NCBI GenBank assembly: GCA_032907565.1
Contig: JAJJPK010000028.1
Coordinates: 4,854-68,853 of the forward strand
Source: ZC4RG29 sp032907565
GTDB taxonomy: Bacteria > Bacteroidota > Bacteroidia > Cytophagales > Cyclobacteriaceae
Length of the DNA: 64,000 bases
Direction of reading: 5' to 3'
In this document: in pieces, positions 1 to 7,973 of the stretch
Layout: the number at the start of each line of letters is the position of its first letter
Position numbering within the stretch: position 1 is the first letter of the stretch
Notes under the pieces: model-generated
The model's database searches: none
Seen by the model: only the letters and a program-made list of their open reading frames with translations
What the model was told of the DNA's origin: nothing
Program-made: the position numbers and the translations under genes

Positions 1-1481
1 AACTGGGAAGCGAAACGGGCGTCTGAAACAATGTTGTGATACGTGTAACCTTTAAATCCGAGTGAGCTGATCGTGCCGTTGAGGGAAAACGCGGCTGTCT
101 CCAGCGTCAAACCCGATCCGTCCAGGTTTCCATCGAGGCTGACCTTTTGGAAGAGCACGGTGTCGCCCAGGTATCGGCCCAGGTCGAAGTTGTCCATACG
201 CAGTTTTCCGATGTACGTCGACTTATCGATATCCTCTTCGTTAATCTTGAAGTTGATGTCGGATCTGATTTGACCCAGTGGCGTGCTAAATGCGCCATGC
301 GCGACAAAGTCGCTTGGGTACCCCAGGAATTGTCCATTCATCGCGATTCGGCCGAACGGTCGGAGTCGCTGCATCGCCTCGTTACTGAAAAGCCACTCGA
401 GGTCGTCGAAGTTCAGGTAAGAGTTGTTCAGGTTGAGGATGATAAACGTTTCACTGATTTCCGGCAAGCCGTCCAGGTCGAGTGTGCCAGCGAGCCGTGT
501 CGTGTTGATGCGCGCATCCATGTCCTGTACCATGAACTTGCGCACCCTTCCGTCAATCACCCCGCTGAAGCGGATAGGGCTACCGATGGCTTCCGTTCCC
601 GGAGCGAACACAGCAAGATCCCTGGGGTGGATAATCGTACTGTCGAGTCGTGCATGGATACGGACGCGGTTGATGAAATCCCGAAGGTCGCGCTGGCTGT
701 CATAGGCAAAGGCGACGGTGTCCGAAATAAAGCTCTCACCCGCTTTGAGGTACAGGCCGTTGAACTCCATCGACGACTGCGAGATGCGGAACGATGTCGA
801 GAGTTGGTGAATCGGAAAGCCCGTCTTCTGGTCTTGCAGCAATAGCGTGCGTACGTCGAACTGCACGGTGTCGCCAGTAGCGAGGAAGTTCTGAATCTGT
901 CCTTCTTCTATGTTGAGGGTAAAGTGATTGTAATCGAAGCCGCGGGCAATACTGTCGCGATATGGATCGGTATATGTAAATATACTGTTAGCGAGAATGG
1001 CTTCGCCAATATTGACGCGGGGATTACGGCCTTCGCCTTCGCCGCGTGACAGCTTGTTCAGTTCGGAGATAAAAATGTTGATGTTGAGATCGGACGTTGT
1101 GTCAGACAGGGGGATCCGGGAGAAGAGGACTTCCGCGCTGTCGAGCACGATGGCGTCGACGTTAATGTCACGCTGGTTCAGCAGCTCAGCGAGGTTGAAG
1201 TTGATGAGGACGCTTCCGGCGCTGAGCATCTGGTTGCCTTCCGGGTCGGTGACGGAGAGTCCGCCCAGCTCAAGCCTGTCGAACCATAAGAGGCGGAAGT
1301 TGTCAATCCTGGATGTGAAACCGCTGACGTTGGAAAAGTTCCGAAGTATCCTTCCGACGATTGCGTTTTGTACCGGAGGCATCTGGAGGATCAGGAAGAC
1401 GGTGATGAGCAAAAAGAGGAGTCCGGCCAGAGAATAGGCCAATATTTGCTGAATCCTATTGTTGATAACTTGCAGGTTCAT
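1..1481 (-). CDS. tamB: TamB-like translocation/assembly module protein (partial, C-terminus off the left edge)
   Basis: Reading the minus strand from the ATG at 1481-1479 gives an unbroken frame of 493 codons that leaves the window at position 1. Residues about 11-34 form one hydrophobic N-terminal anchor (AYSLAGLLFLLITVFLIL), and the rest is a long beta-rich sequence with repeated AsmA/TamB-like strands such as LLWFDRLELGGLSVTDPEG. TamB-family proteins span the periplasm and help transport lipids or insert outer-membrane proteins. The gene is divergent from tsaD with only 11 bp between start codons, an arrangement I recall as common in Bacteroidota. The family assignment rests on architecture and context; the diagnostic C-terminal TamB domain is outside the window. 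Confidence 0.8.
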   Translation of the reverse strand, partial: MNLQVINNRIQQILAYSLAGLLFLLITVFLILQMPPVQNAIVGRILRNFSNVSGFTSRIDNFRLLWFDRLELGGLSVTDPEGNQMLSAGSVLINFNLAELLNQRDINVDAIVLDSAEVLFSRIPLSDTTSDLNINIFISELNKLSRGEGEGRNPRVNIGEAILANSIFTYTDPYRDSIARGFDYNHFTLNIEEGQIQNFLATGDTVQFDVRTLLLQDQKTGFPIHQLSTSFRISQSSMEFNGLYLKAGESFISDTVAFAYDSQRDLRDFINRVRIHARLDSTIIHPRDLAVFAPGTEAIGSPIRFSGVIDGRVRKFMVQDMDARINTTRLAGTLDLDGLPEISETFIILNLNNSYLNFDDLEWLFSNEAMQRLRPFGRIAMNGQFLGYPSDFVAHGAFSTPLGQIRSDINFKINEEDIDKSTYIGKLRMDNFDLGRYLGDTVLFQKVSLDGNLDGSGLTLETAAFSLNGTISSLGFKGYTYHNIVSDARFASQ

Positions 1482-1492
1482 TAATACTGCAC

Positions 1493-2497
1493 ATGGGTCC
1501 TGTCATCCTTGCGATTGAGTCTTCTTGTGATGAAACGTCAGCCTCCGTAATCCGTAACGGCAAGGTACTTAATAATATTATTGCCTCGCAAAATGTGCAC
1601 CAAAAATATGGAGGCGTGGTGCCCGAGCTCGCATCGCGCGCGCATCAGCTAAACATCGTTCCCGTTGTCGACCAGGCGCTCTCGGAAGCGGGCATTCTAC
1701 CCCGTAATTTACAAGCGATTGCCTTTACCCGTGGCCCCGGACTCATGGGCGCTCTTTTGGTGGGGGTTTCCTTCGCCAAAGGGATGGCGGTGGCGCTGAA
1801 TCTCCCCCTTATTGAAGTGAACCATATGCAGGCGCACGTGTTGGCGCACTTTATCAGCGAACCGCATCCGAAGTTTCCTTTTCTCTGTCTGACGGTCAGC
1901 GGAGGGCACACGCAGCTTGTCCGGGTGACATCGCACCTCGAAATGGAAGTGATCGGCGAAACACAGGATGATGCTGCAGGTGAGGCTTTCGACAAGGCTG
2001 CCAAGCTCATGGGGTTGCCGTATCCTGGCGGACCGTTGATCGATCATTATGCTGCCCAGGGAAATCCTTCCGCCTTTACCTTTCCGGCGACGAGTATGCC
2101 GGGCCTGGACTTTTCCTTCAGCGGAATTAAGACGGCGTTTCTCTACTTCCTGCGCGACCGCGTGAAGGACGACCCTGATTTCATCAGCAAAAACCTTCCC
2201 GACTTGTGTGCAAGTCTGCAGGCCCACCTTGTGGAGATGCTGGTGTCGAGACTCAAGGAAGCAAGCGACATCACGGGCATACGCGAGATTGCCGTAGCCG
2301 GCGGGGTCTCTGCCAACCGCGGCTTGCGAAAACGCCTTGCCGAAATGGCAGAGACAGAGCAATGGAATCTCTTCATCCCGGAGTTACAGTACTGCACCGA
2401 CAATGCAGCTATGATTGGCATCGCCGCCCATTATAAATTCCTTGCCGGAGCGTTCAGCGACCTCAGCGTCGTTCCGCTCGCGCGCATGCCGTTTTGA
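1493..2497 (+). CDS. tsaD: tRNA N6-adenosine threonylcarbamoyltransferase TsaD
   Basis: The 334-residue product has the usual length of TsaD/Kae1 (Gcp). This enzyme transfers the threonylcarbamoyl group to A37 of ANN-decoding tRNAs in the cytoplasm, together with TsaB and TsaE. Visible motifs are the N-terminal ASKHA phosphate loop ILAIESSCDETSASVI (residues 5-20), GGVVPELASRAH (40-51), the metal-binding HMQAH with His111 and His115, the SGGHTQLV strand and the C-terminal CTDNAAMIG segment. The ATG at 1493 is chosen because the conserved ILAIESSCD begins four residues later. Promoter elements must lie inside the 5' end of divergent tamB; AATATTTG at 1441-1448 is one base from the Bacteroidota -7 box. 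Confidence 0.97.
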   Translation: MGPVILAIESSCDETSASVIRNGKVLNNIIASQNVHQKYGGVVPELASRAHQLNIVPVVDQALSEAGILPRNLQAIAFTRGPGLMGALLVGVSFAKGMAVALNLPLIEVNHMQAHVLAHFISEPHPKFPFLCLTVSGGHTQLVRVTSHLEMEVIGETQDDAAGEAFDKAAKLMGLPYPGGPLIDHYAAQGNPSAFTFPATSMPGLDFSFSGIKTAFLYFLRDRVKDDPDFISKNLPDLCASLQAHLVEMLVSRLKEASDITGIREIAVAGGVSANRGLRKRLAEMAETEQWNLFIPELQYCTDNAAMIGIAAHYKFLAGAFSDLSVVPLARMPF

Positions 2498-2543
2498 ATG
2501 ATGAGCGCAATATTGTAAAATTGATTCAAGAGTGCTGACAGGT

Positions 2544-3005
2544 ATGGCCGGGCAACGCTTTTCCGACAACATCAACATAAAGAACCGACGTGCTTCGTAC
2601 GAGTATGAACTGCTCGACAAGTACATAGCGGGCATGGTGTTGAAAGGTACAGAGATCAAATCCATAAAGGAAGGTAAGGTTAACCTGCAGGACGGATATT
2701 GTTATGTAAACAACGGTGAGCTTTTTGTTAAAGGGATCCATATCACACCCTATGCGCAGGGCACACACTATAATCATGAGCCGACACGCGAACGCAAACT
2801 GTTGCTCAAGAAATCTGAGATAAAGAAGTTGGCGGCAAGAATGGAAGAAAAGGGACTCACGCTCATTCCGACAAGACTGTTTGTCAACGATCGCGGTCTT
2901 GCCAAACTTGAGATTGCGCTCGCACGGGGTAAGAAACTGCACGACAAACGGCAGTCGATCCGGGAAAAAGACGTGCAAAGAGAACTGAGCCGGATAAAAT
3001 TGTGA
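2544..3005 (+). CDS. smpB: SsrA-binding protein SmpB
   Basis: The product is 153 residues from the ATG at 2544. A GTG at 2532 would add four residues but lies outside the family start MAxxxFxxNIxIxNRRA, seen here as MAGQRFSDNINIKNRRA. SmpB binds tmRNA and delivers it to stalled ribosomes for trans-translation. Conserved features are GTEIKSIKEGKVNLQDGYC (about 36-54), the YxxGTHYNHEPTRERKLLL region and the basic C-terminal tail KKLHDKRQSIREKD that enters the mRNA channel. It follows tsaD by 46 bp on the same strand, so they could be co-transcribed. Confidence 0.97.
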   Translation: MAGQRFSDNINIKNRRASYEYELLDKYIAGMVLKGTEIKSIKEGKVNLQDGYCYVNNGELFVKGIHITPYAQGTHYNHEPTRERKLLLKKSEIKKLAARMEEKGLTLIPTRLFVNDRGLAKLEIALARGKKLHDKRQSIREKDVQRELSRIKL

Positions 3006-3030
3006 TAGATGGCGACATGAAGAGGCGATT

Positions 3031-3822
3031 ATGAGGAATGCAATGGATTACGGCGTTGCCCGTCTGAGTCTGATACCGGTTCGTAGAGACCCTTCCGAAA
3101 GATCGGAGCAGGTAACGCAGCTGCTATTCGGTGAACATTACGAAGTACTCGAGGCGGATGACCATCGCAATTGGTTCAGGATACGAATCACCCTCGACCA
3201 GTATGAAGGATGGATCAGTGCGATACAACACCATTCCGTTTCCCGGGAATACTTCGACTATAGCAATCACGCCGAGTTTAAGATCACGACCGAACTGACC
3301 ACGAGCATTCTCTATAACAAGCGGAAACAGTTCATCCTGATGGGGAGCATTATTCCGATCTCCAGCTCGGAACTTTTCCGCATGGAAGAACAGTTTGCAT
3401 TCAATGGCGAGGCAAAGAATCTCGGTCAAAAGCGCGACTACGAATTCCTCAAGTCGACCGCGCTGCGCTACCTGAATGCGCCGTACCATTGGGGAGGAAA
3501 GAGCCCCTTTGGTATCGACTGCTCAGGGTTCGTGCAGATGGTATTCCGGATCTGTGGCTACCGTCTCGACCGCGATTCGATTCAGCAGGTCAGGCAAGGC
3601 AGGCCGGTGGATGGTGTGCACGACTGTCAGCCGGGCGACCTCGCGTTCTTCAGCCGTGGCTCCGATCAGGGCAACCACGTCGGTATCGTTCTGGGGCAGG
3701 AAAAGATTATCCATGCCTCGGGTAAGGTACGGGTGGATGACCTCACACCGGACGGCATTCGGAATGTCGACCCCGGCCGGATTACCCATGAGTTCGTCCA
3801 GGCCAGACGGGTATTGCTCTGA
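3031..3822 (+). CDS. SH3-domain NlpC/P60 family cell-wall hydrolase
   Basis: The 263-residue protein begins with a bacterial SH3-like region (about 8-75, typical VRRDPSERSEQVTQLLFGE start) and ends with an NlpC/P60 cysteine peptidase domain (about 135-260). The catalytic triad is visible as Cys164 in GIDCSGF, His216 in GNHVGIV and His228 in KIIHAS. Such enzymes cleave gamma-D-Glu-meso-DAP bonds in peptidoglycan peptides. No signal peptide or lipobox is obvious, so either the protein recycles muropeptides in the cytoplasm or its export signal is atypical. It resembles the DPP VI/YkfC arrangement. A second ATG at 3043 is also possible as start. It follows smpB by 25 bp on the same strand. Confidence 0.9.
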   Translation: MRNAMDYGVARLSLIPVRRDPSERSEQVTQLLFGEHYEVLEADDHRNWFRIRITLDQYEGWISAIQHHSVSREYFDYSNHAEFKITTELTTSILYNKRKQFILMGSIIPISSSELFRMEEQFAFNGEAKNLGQKRDYEFLKSTALRYLNAPYHWGGKSPFGIDCSGFVQMVFRICGYRLDRDSIQQVRQGRPVDGVHDCQPGDLAFFSRGSDQGNHVGIVLGQEKIIHASGKVRVDDLTPDGIRNVDPGRITHEFVQARRVLL

Positions 3823-3873
3823 AAATCGCCAACCGGCTTTTGTAACTTGGAAGTTTGATTCTATATTACCAGC

Positions 3874-4380
3874 ATGATCAGCAGAGTGTTGGTACTGAAT
3901 CAAGATTTTAGTCCACTCATGGTTTGTTCCGTTGAGCGTGCATTCGTGCTGGTTTACCTGAAGAAAAGTGAGTTGGTTAAGTCGGCAAACGGGCACCGGT
4001 TGCATACCGTCTCGCAGAGTTTCCCGATGCCCTCCGTCATACGACTCAACCGATACGTTAACGCCCCCTACAAGGGCGTTACGCTTACACGGCAGAATAT
4101 ATTCAAGCGCGATAACTTTGAATGCCAGTACTGTGGCACGCGACGCGACCTCACCATCGATCACGTGTTCCCCAAGGGGCGCGGCGGACTCGATACGTGG
4201 ACGAACCTTGTCACCGCTTGCAAGAAGTGCAATGCGAAGAAGGGGGACTTCACACCCGAGGAAGCGCACATGACGCTACGAAGAAAACCTTACAAGCCCT
4301 CTTACGCGATTTTTCTCAAAGATCAACTGAACGGTCAGGCCGATGAGTGGGATGCCTTTCTCAACGGCCACCAGTACTGA
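3874..4380 (+). CDS. HNH endonuclease family protein
   Basis: This 168-residue protein matches a compact HNH family widespread in Bacteroidota and Cyanobacteria. The zinc/nuclease core is clear: CxxC at Cys84/Cys87 (CQYCG), the catalytic DH at Asp96-His97 in LTIDHVFPKGRGG, Asn111 in WTNLV, and a second CxxC at Cys116/Cys119 (ACKKCNAKK). The N-terminal VLVLNQDFSPLMVCSVERA segment is the usual leader of this family. The biological role is unknown; it stands alone here, with no restriction or phage genes nearby, so a housekeeping DNA function is more likely than mobility. The gene ends 17 bp before the SDR gene. Confidence 0.9.
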   Translation: MISRVLVLNQDFSPLMVCSVERAFVLVYLKKSELVKSANGHRLHTVSQSFPMPSVIRLNRYVNAPYKGVTLTRQNIFKRDNFECQYCGTRRDLTIDHVFPKGRGGLDTWTNLVTACKKCNAKKGDFTPEEAHMTLRRKPYKPSYAIFLKDQLNGQADEWDAFLNGHQY

Positions 4381-4397
4381 GGGGCTCCATGTAGATC

Positions 4398-5183
4398 ATG
4401 GCGACGCTTTTCGATTATACACATAAGAACATTGTTATCACCGGCGGCGGAAGCGGCATTGGTCAAGCTATGGCCGTGCGGTTCGCCCAACACGGTGGCC
4501 ATGTATTCGTCGTCGAGTTGAATGAGGCGGGTGCGCGTGAAACTGCCGACCGGATCCGTGGAGAAGGTGGGCAAGCCACCGCGGTACAATGCAACGTTGC
4601 AAGTCATTCGGAAACGAAGAACGCCGTCGAGTCCATTCTCTCCCAGGCGGGCCGTATCCACGTTCTTGTGAACAACGCTGGCATCGCCCACATCGGCACA
4701 CTGGAGTCGACCTCGGAGGCGGATTTCGATCGGCTCTTCCAGGTAAACGTGAAGGGGGCTTTCAATATGATGAAACACGTCATTACGCCCATGAAGCAAC
4801 AGGGCGGAGGTGTGATACTCAACATGACATCTATCGCAGCTACCCTGGGTATCCCGGATCGATTTGCCTATTCGATGACGAAGGGCGCCTTGCTGACGAT
4901 GACCTATTCGGTTGCACGGGATTATATCCACGACAACATCCGTTGCAATTGTATATCACCCGCCCGTGTGCATACGCCTTTCGTCGATGGGTTCCTTAAA
5001 GCAAATTACCCCGGCCGTGAACAAGAGGTTTTTGAAAAGCTTTCCAAAACCCAACCGATCGGCCGAATGGCTAAACCCGACGAGATCGCCACCCTTGCCC
5101 TCTACCTCTGCTCGGACGAAGCTTCATTTATTACCGGAACGGACTACCTGATCGACGGCGGATTTGAACATCTCAACACATGA
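4398..5183 (+). CDS. SDR family oxidoreductase
   Basis: This is a 261-residue classical short-chain dehydrogenase/reductase. It has the Rossmann motif TGGGSGIG (15-22), NNAG (92-95), catalytic Ser145 and the YxxxK pair Tyr158/Lys162 (YSMTK), followed by the C-terminal GTDYLIDGG typical of FabG-like members. The acidic VVELNEA after beta-strand 2 suggests NAD(H) rather than NADP(H). The substrate cannot be read from the sequence. The next genes, a FAH hydrolase and a malate/lactate-type dehydrogenase, suggest sugar-acid or 2-keto-3-deoxy-sugar catabolism (for example an L-fucose/L-rhamnose-type pathway). This is inference from context. Confidence 0.92.
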   Translation: MATLFDYTHKNIVITGGGSGIGQAMAVRFAQHGGHVFVVELNEAGARETADRIRGEGGQATAVQCNVASHSETKNAVESILSQAGRIHVLVNNAGIAHIGTLESTSEADFDRLFQVNVKGAFNMMKHVITPMKQQGGGVILNMTSIAATLGIPDRFAYSMTKGALLTMTYSVARDYIHDNIRCNCISPARVHTPFVDGFLKANYPGREQEVFEKLSKTQPIGRMAKPDEIATLALYLCSDEASFITGTDYLIDGGFEHLNT

Positions 5184-5220
5184 TACGGCAACATATAACA
5201 TATATTGAACAAATGAAGTG

Positions 5221-5266
5221 CAGGCAGACACCAGGCGACATGCACCAACTCCAACCTGTCTGCCTG
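5221..5266. repeat. Inverted repeat CAGGCAGAC...GTCTGCCTG
   Basis: A perfect 9-bp inverted repeat (5221-5229 and 5258-5266) with a 28-nt spacer lies between the SDR and FAH genes, and a third partial copy (CAGGCAGA) is at 5307-5314. It may fold as a weak terminator or be a remnant of a dispersed REP-type element. No T-tract follows on the plus strand. Confidence 0.5.
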
Positions 5267-5316
5267 GCTAATGAGGAGCAAAATAATTACGTTCACGTTT
5301 GGCAGCCAGGCAGATA

Positions 5317-5341
5317 CTTCAACACTTCAACACATCAACAC
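5317..5341. repeat. Octamer tandem array (CTTCAACA)x3
   Basis: Three adjacent 8-bp units, CTTCAACA, CTTCAACA and CATCAACA, end just before the FAH start codon at 5350. The same octamer builds the two longer arrays at 10645-10692 and 10861-10900, so it is a dispersed microsatellite-like family and not a local accident. A ribosome-binding role is unlikely because there is no purine-rich Shine-Dalgarno match. Confidence 0.7.
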
Positions 5342-5349
5342 GCATAAAA

Positions 5350-6198
5350 ATGAAACTTATCCGCTTTGGCCCGCCGGGAATGGAAAAACCCGGTATTATC
5401 CATGAGGGAGAACGATTTGACGTAACGGCTTTCGGCGAGGACTTCGGCGAACACTTCTTTGAAACCGACGGATTGACGCGACTTGAGTCGTGGGTACGCG
5501 ATAACCTCGACACGCTACCAAAAGTAGATTCAAAGGTGCGCCTTGGACCACCCATTACGCGGCCCTCAAAGATTATATGTATCGGACTAAACTATTCCGA
5601 TCATGCCCGCGAGACTGGTGCCGCAGTTCCGCCCGAGCCGGTCATCTTCTTTAAGGCGACCTCTGCCATAGTTGGGCCCGACGACGATCTTGTGATTCCG
5701 CGCAACAGCAAGAAAACCGATTGGGAGGTGGAGCTCGCCGTTGTGATTGGCAAGCGCGCAAGTTACGTGGAAGAAGCAGATGCGATGAATTATGTGGCCG
5801 GCTACTGCCTGCACAACGACTACAGTGAACGCGAATTTCAACTCGAGCACAGCGGCCAGTGGGTGAAGGGGAAAAGCTGTGATACGTTTGCACCGCTGGG
5901 TCCGTTTCTCGCTACGCGGGATGAAATCGCAGACGTAGATAACCTTCGCCTGTGGCTGAAACTCAACGGCGAAGTTCGTCAGGATGGATCTACCGCGAAC
6001 CTGATCTACAAGGTTCCCTTTATCGTAAGCTACCTTAGTCGCTTTATGTCGCTGCTCCCCGGCGACATCATTTCTACAGGAACGCCCGCCGGCGTCGGCA
6101 TGGGCATGAATCCACAGCGGTTCCTGAAGGAAGGCGATGTAGTTGAACTGGGTATCGACGGACTGGGCGAACAACGCCAGGTTGCCCGGCAGGGATAA
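5350..6198 (+). CDS. Fumarylacetoacetate hydrolase (FAH) family protein
   Basis: The 282-residue product starts at the ATG at 5350. An upstream in-frame ATG at 5299 would translate the octamer repeats and is rejected. It has the FAH fold: a small N-terminal domain, then KIICIGLNYSDHA (75-87), metal ligands Glu126 and Glu128 in WEVELA, Asp157 in HNDYSERE, and the GDIISTGTPAGVG loop. This subgroup contains ureidoglycolate lyase-like and 2,4-diketo-3-deoxy-L-fuconate hydrolase-like enzymes. It sits between an SDR and an Ldh2-type dehydrogenase, which supports a role in sugar-acid catabolism, but the exact substrate is not determined by the motifs. Confidence 0.93.
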   Translation: MKLIRFGPPGMEKPGIIHEGERFDVTAFGEDFGEHFFETDGLTRLESWVRDNLDTLPKVDSKVRLGPPITRPSKIICIGLNYSDHARETGAAVPPEPVIFFKATSAIVGPDDDLVIPRNSKKTDWEVELAVVIGKRASYVEEADAMNYVAGYCLHNDYSEREFQLEHSGQWVKGKSCDTFAPLGPFLATRDEIADVDNLRLWLKLNGEVRQDGSTANLIYKVPFIVSYLSRFMSLLPGDIISTGTPAGVGMGMNPQRFLKEGDVVELGIDGLGEQRQVARQG

Positions 6199-6208
6199 AC
6201 GGCGCCAC

Positions 6209-7294
6209 GTGGACAACGAATACGTCACCTTTCCTGCTTCATACCTGAAAGACTTCACGGCGTCGGTGTTCAAGCACCTCGGCGTGCCGGAAGAAGATGC
6301 CCTGCAGGCAGCCGACGTGCTTTCCAAAGCTGATGTCCGTGGCATTGATTCACACGGCGTGGCCAGGCTGAGGTCGTACGTCGATATGTTTAAGATCGGA
6401 AGGATCAATCCTAAGCCCAAGATTACTGTCGTGCGTGAACGCAAGAGCGTGGCAACCGTCGATGGCGACAGCGGACTCGGGCTGGTCATCGGACCGAAAG
6501 CCAACGCGATCGCGATGGACAAGGCCGCGGAGTTCGGCTCAGGGTGTGTTAGTGTGCGGAATACGAATCACTATGGCATAGCTTCCTATTACTCCTTGCA
6601 AGCACTGGAGCGCGACATGATTGGGTGGTCGATGACGAACTCATCGAGTATTGTCGTGCCGTTGTGGGGTGCGGAGCGCAGGCTTGGCACCAACCCGATT
6701 TCCATTGCCTTCCCGGGGTATACGCAACCTCCCATAGTGATCGACATGTCGACCAGCGTGGTTGCCTTCGGAAAGATTGAGCAGGCACGCCGCCAGGGAA
6801 AGGTGGTGCCGGTAGGGTGGATGATTGACAAAAGCGGGAATCCCTCCATCAATCCCGACGACGCTTTTGAGCAAGGCGCTCTGCTGCCGTTGGGCTCGAC
6901 GCGCGAGTTAGGCGGTCACAAGGGATATGCGCTTTCTGCGATGGTGGATATTCTCTCATGTGTTCTTAGTGGCGCCAATTGGGGACCGTTTGCCCCGCCT
7001 TTTGCTTTGTTTGAGACACCCCCGGAGAAAAGTGTCGGCAAGGGCATCGGCCACTTTTTCGGCGCGATGGAAATTGCCGGCTTTGAAGACGTCGACGTGT
7101 TCAAAAAGCGCATAGACCATTGGATCGAAGTGTTTCGCGCTACGAAGCCAGCTCCGGGACAGGATGCCGTGCTCATTCCGGGCGATCCCGAACGCGAAGC
7201 CGAAGAAGTCAGGCTGAAGGAAGGCGTGCCCCTGCTTCCTGCCGTCGTAAAAGACCTGCAAAGCATCTCCAAAGAAACAGGTATTCCTTTTTGA
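6209..7294 (+). CDS. Malate/L-lactate dehydrogenase-like (Ldh2/MDH2) oxidoreductase
   Basis: This is a 361-residue member of the Ldh2/YiaK/ComC NAD(P)H-dependent family, which has a non-Rossmann fold and reduces 2-keto acids such as 2,3-diketo-L-gulonate, sulfolactate or ureidoglycolate. The signature RGIDSHGVARL (44-54) carries the catalytic His49; VRNTNHYG and the GHKGYAL segment are also typical. I take the GTG at 6209 as start because MDNEYVTFPASYLKDF matches the family N-terminus. An ATG at 6143 would overlap the FAH gene by 56 bp. It lies 10 bp after the FAH gene, so SDR-FAH-Ldh2 probably form one catabolic unit. Substrate unknown. Confidence 0.92.
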   Translation: MDNEYVTFPASYLKDFTASVFKHLGVPEEDALQAADVLSKADVRGIDSHGVARLRSYVDMFKIGRINPKPKITVVRERKSVATVDGDSGLGLVIGPKANAIAMDKAAEFGSGCVSVRNTNHYGIASYYSLQALERDMIGWSMTNSSSIVVPLWGAERRLGTNPISIAFPGYTQPPIVIDMSTSVVAFGKIEQARRQGKVVPVGWMIDKSGNPSINPDDAFEQGALLPLGSTRELGGHKGYALSAMVDILSCVLSGANWGPFAPPFALFETPPEKSVGKGIGHFFGAMEIAGFEDVDVFKKRIDHWIEVFRATKPAPGQDAVLIPGDPEREAEEVRLKEGVPLLPAVVKDLQSISKETGIPF

Positions 7295-7336
7295 ACGCGC
7301 TTCCATATACGCAATGCGGCTAGTTTTCCTGTGGAA

Positions 7337-7358
7337 AAATATACCGATCGGTATATTT
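7337..7358. promoter_or_regulatory. Perfect 22-bp palindrome, probable TetR-family operator
   Basis: A perfect palindrome centred on ACCGATCGGT (7342-7351), extended by ATAT and AAA/TTT on both sides, lies 25 bp upstream of the tetR ATG at 7383. TetR-family dimers often bind such 16-22 bp palindromes and repress their own promoter. TACTTTTA at 7371-7378 is one base from the TAnnTTTG box, so the palindrome would cover the upstream promoter element. Autoregulation of the tetR-fabF pair is inferred. Confidence 0.7.
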
Positions 7359-7382
7359 ATTTTTTTTGTGTACTTTTACCCC

Positions 7383-7973
7383 ATGAACAAGGCGGCGCGT
7401 ACGCGGCAACACATCCTGGAGCGCACAGCAGCGGTTTTTAACCGAAAAGGCTTTTCAGGAACTTCACTCAACGACCTTACCCGCGCGACCGGATTGACCA
7501 AGGGTGCGCTCTATGGACATTTCCGAAGCAAGGAAGACCTGGCGTTGCAGGCTTTTCGCCACGCGATGCAGCTCGTGCGCAGTGGTGTCCGCGACCGGCT
7601 CGCCGACAAGCGGAGCAACAAGGAGCGCCTGCTGGGCCTGTTGGAATTTTATGCTGCCTATGTGCTCCAACCGCCGCTACCCGGCGGCTGCCCGCTCCTC
7701 AACACGGCCGTACAGGCCGATGACGACGTGACGTTTATGCGCCGCGCACTGCGTAAGGAACTCGATGCGACCGTGTCTTTCATCCAGCGTCTATTAGACG
7801 AAGGCGTGGCTTCCGGTGAGTTCAAACCGATTCCAGATACACGTGCGCTGGCCTTCGTATTCTTTTGTTCCGTGGAAGGCGCAGTGATGTACGCGCGTGC
7901 AGTCCGCTCCAAAGAGCCGATGACTTACGTAAGCACATACTGTCGGCAAATTATCGACCAAATCAGCAAATGA
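7383..7973 (+). CDS. TetR/AcrR family transcriptional regulator
   Basis: The protein has 196 residues from the ATG at 7383; an upstream start at 7314 would run through the operator and is unlikely. The N-terminal TetR HTH is typical: TRQHILERTAAVFNRKGF followed by TSLNDLTRATGLTKGALYGHF. The C-terminal ligand domain contains PPLPGGCPLLNTAVQADD, the pattern of the TetR_C subgroup related to YxaF/LmrA and NemR-like regulators whose conserved Cys can sense electrophiles. Whether this Cys is a sensor is untested. The stop codon overlaps the fabF start in ATGA, so the two are translationally coupled. A 22-bp palindrome upstream is the likely autoregulatory site. Confidence 0.93.
   Translation: MNKAARTRQHILERTAAVFNRKGFSGTSLNDLTRATGLTKGALYGHFRSKEDLALQAFRHAMQLVRSGVRDRLADKRSNKERLLGLLEFYAAYVLQPPLPGGCPLLNTAVQADDDVTFMRRALRKELDATVSFIQRLLDEGVASGEFKPIPDTRALAFVFFCSVEGAVMYARAVRSKEPMTYVSTYCRQIIDQISK

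Noticed and set aside
147..845. A 232-codon plus-strand open frame and others (73-273, 424-705, 997-1437)
   Set aside because: They are antisense to the 493-codon tamB frame on the minus strand, which has a coherent hydrophobic anchor and TamB-like repeats.
1709..2362. A 217-codon minus-strand frame
   Set aside because: It is antisense to tsaD, whose conserved motifs fix the coding strand.
5299..5349. An earlier ATG for the FAH gene
   Set aside because: It would translate the CTTCAACA octamers as protein; the conserved FAH N-terminus begins at 5350.
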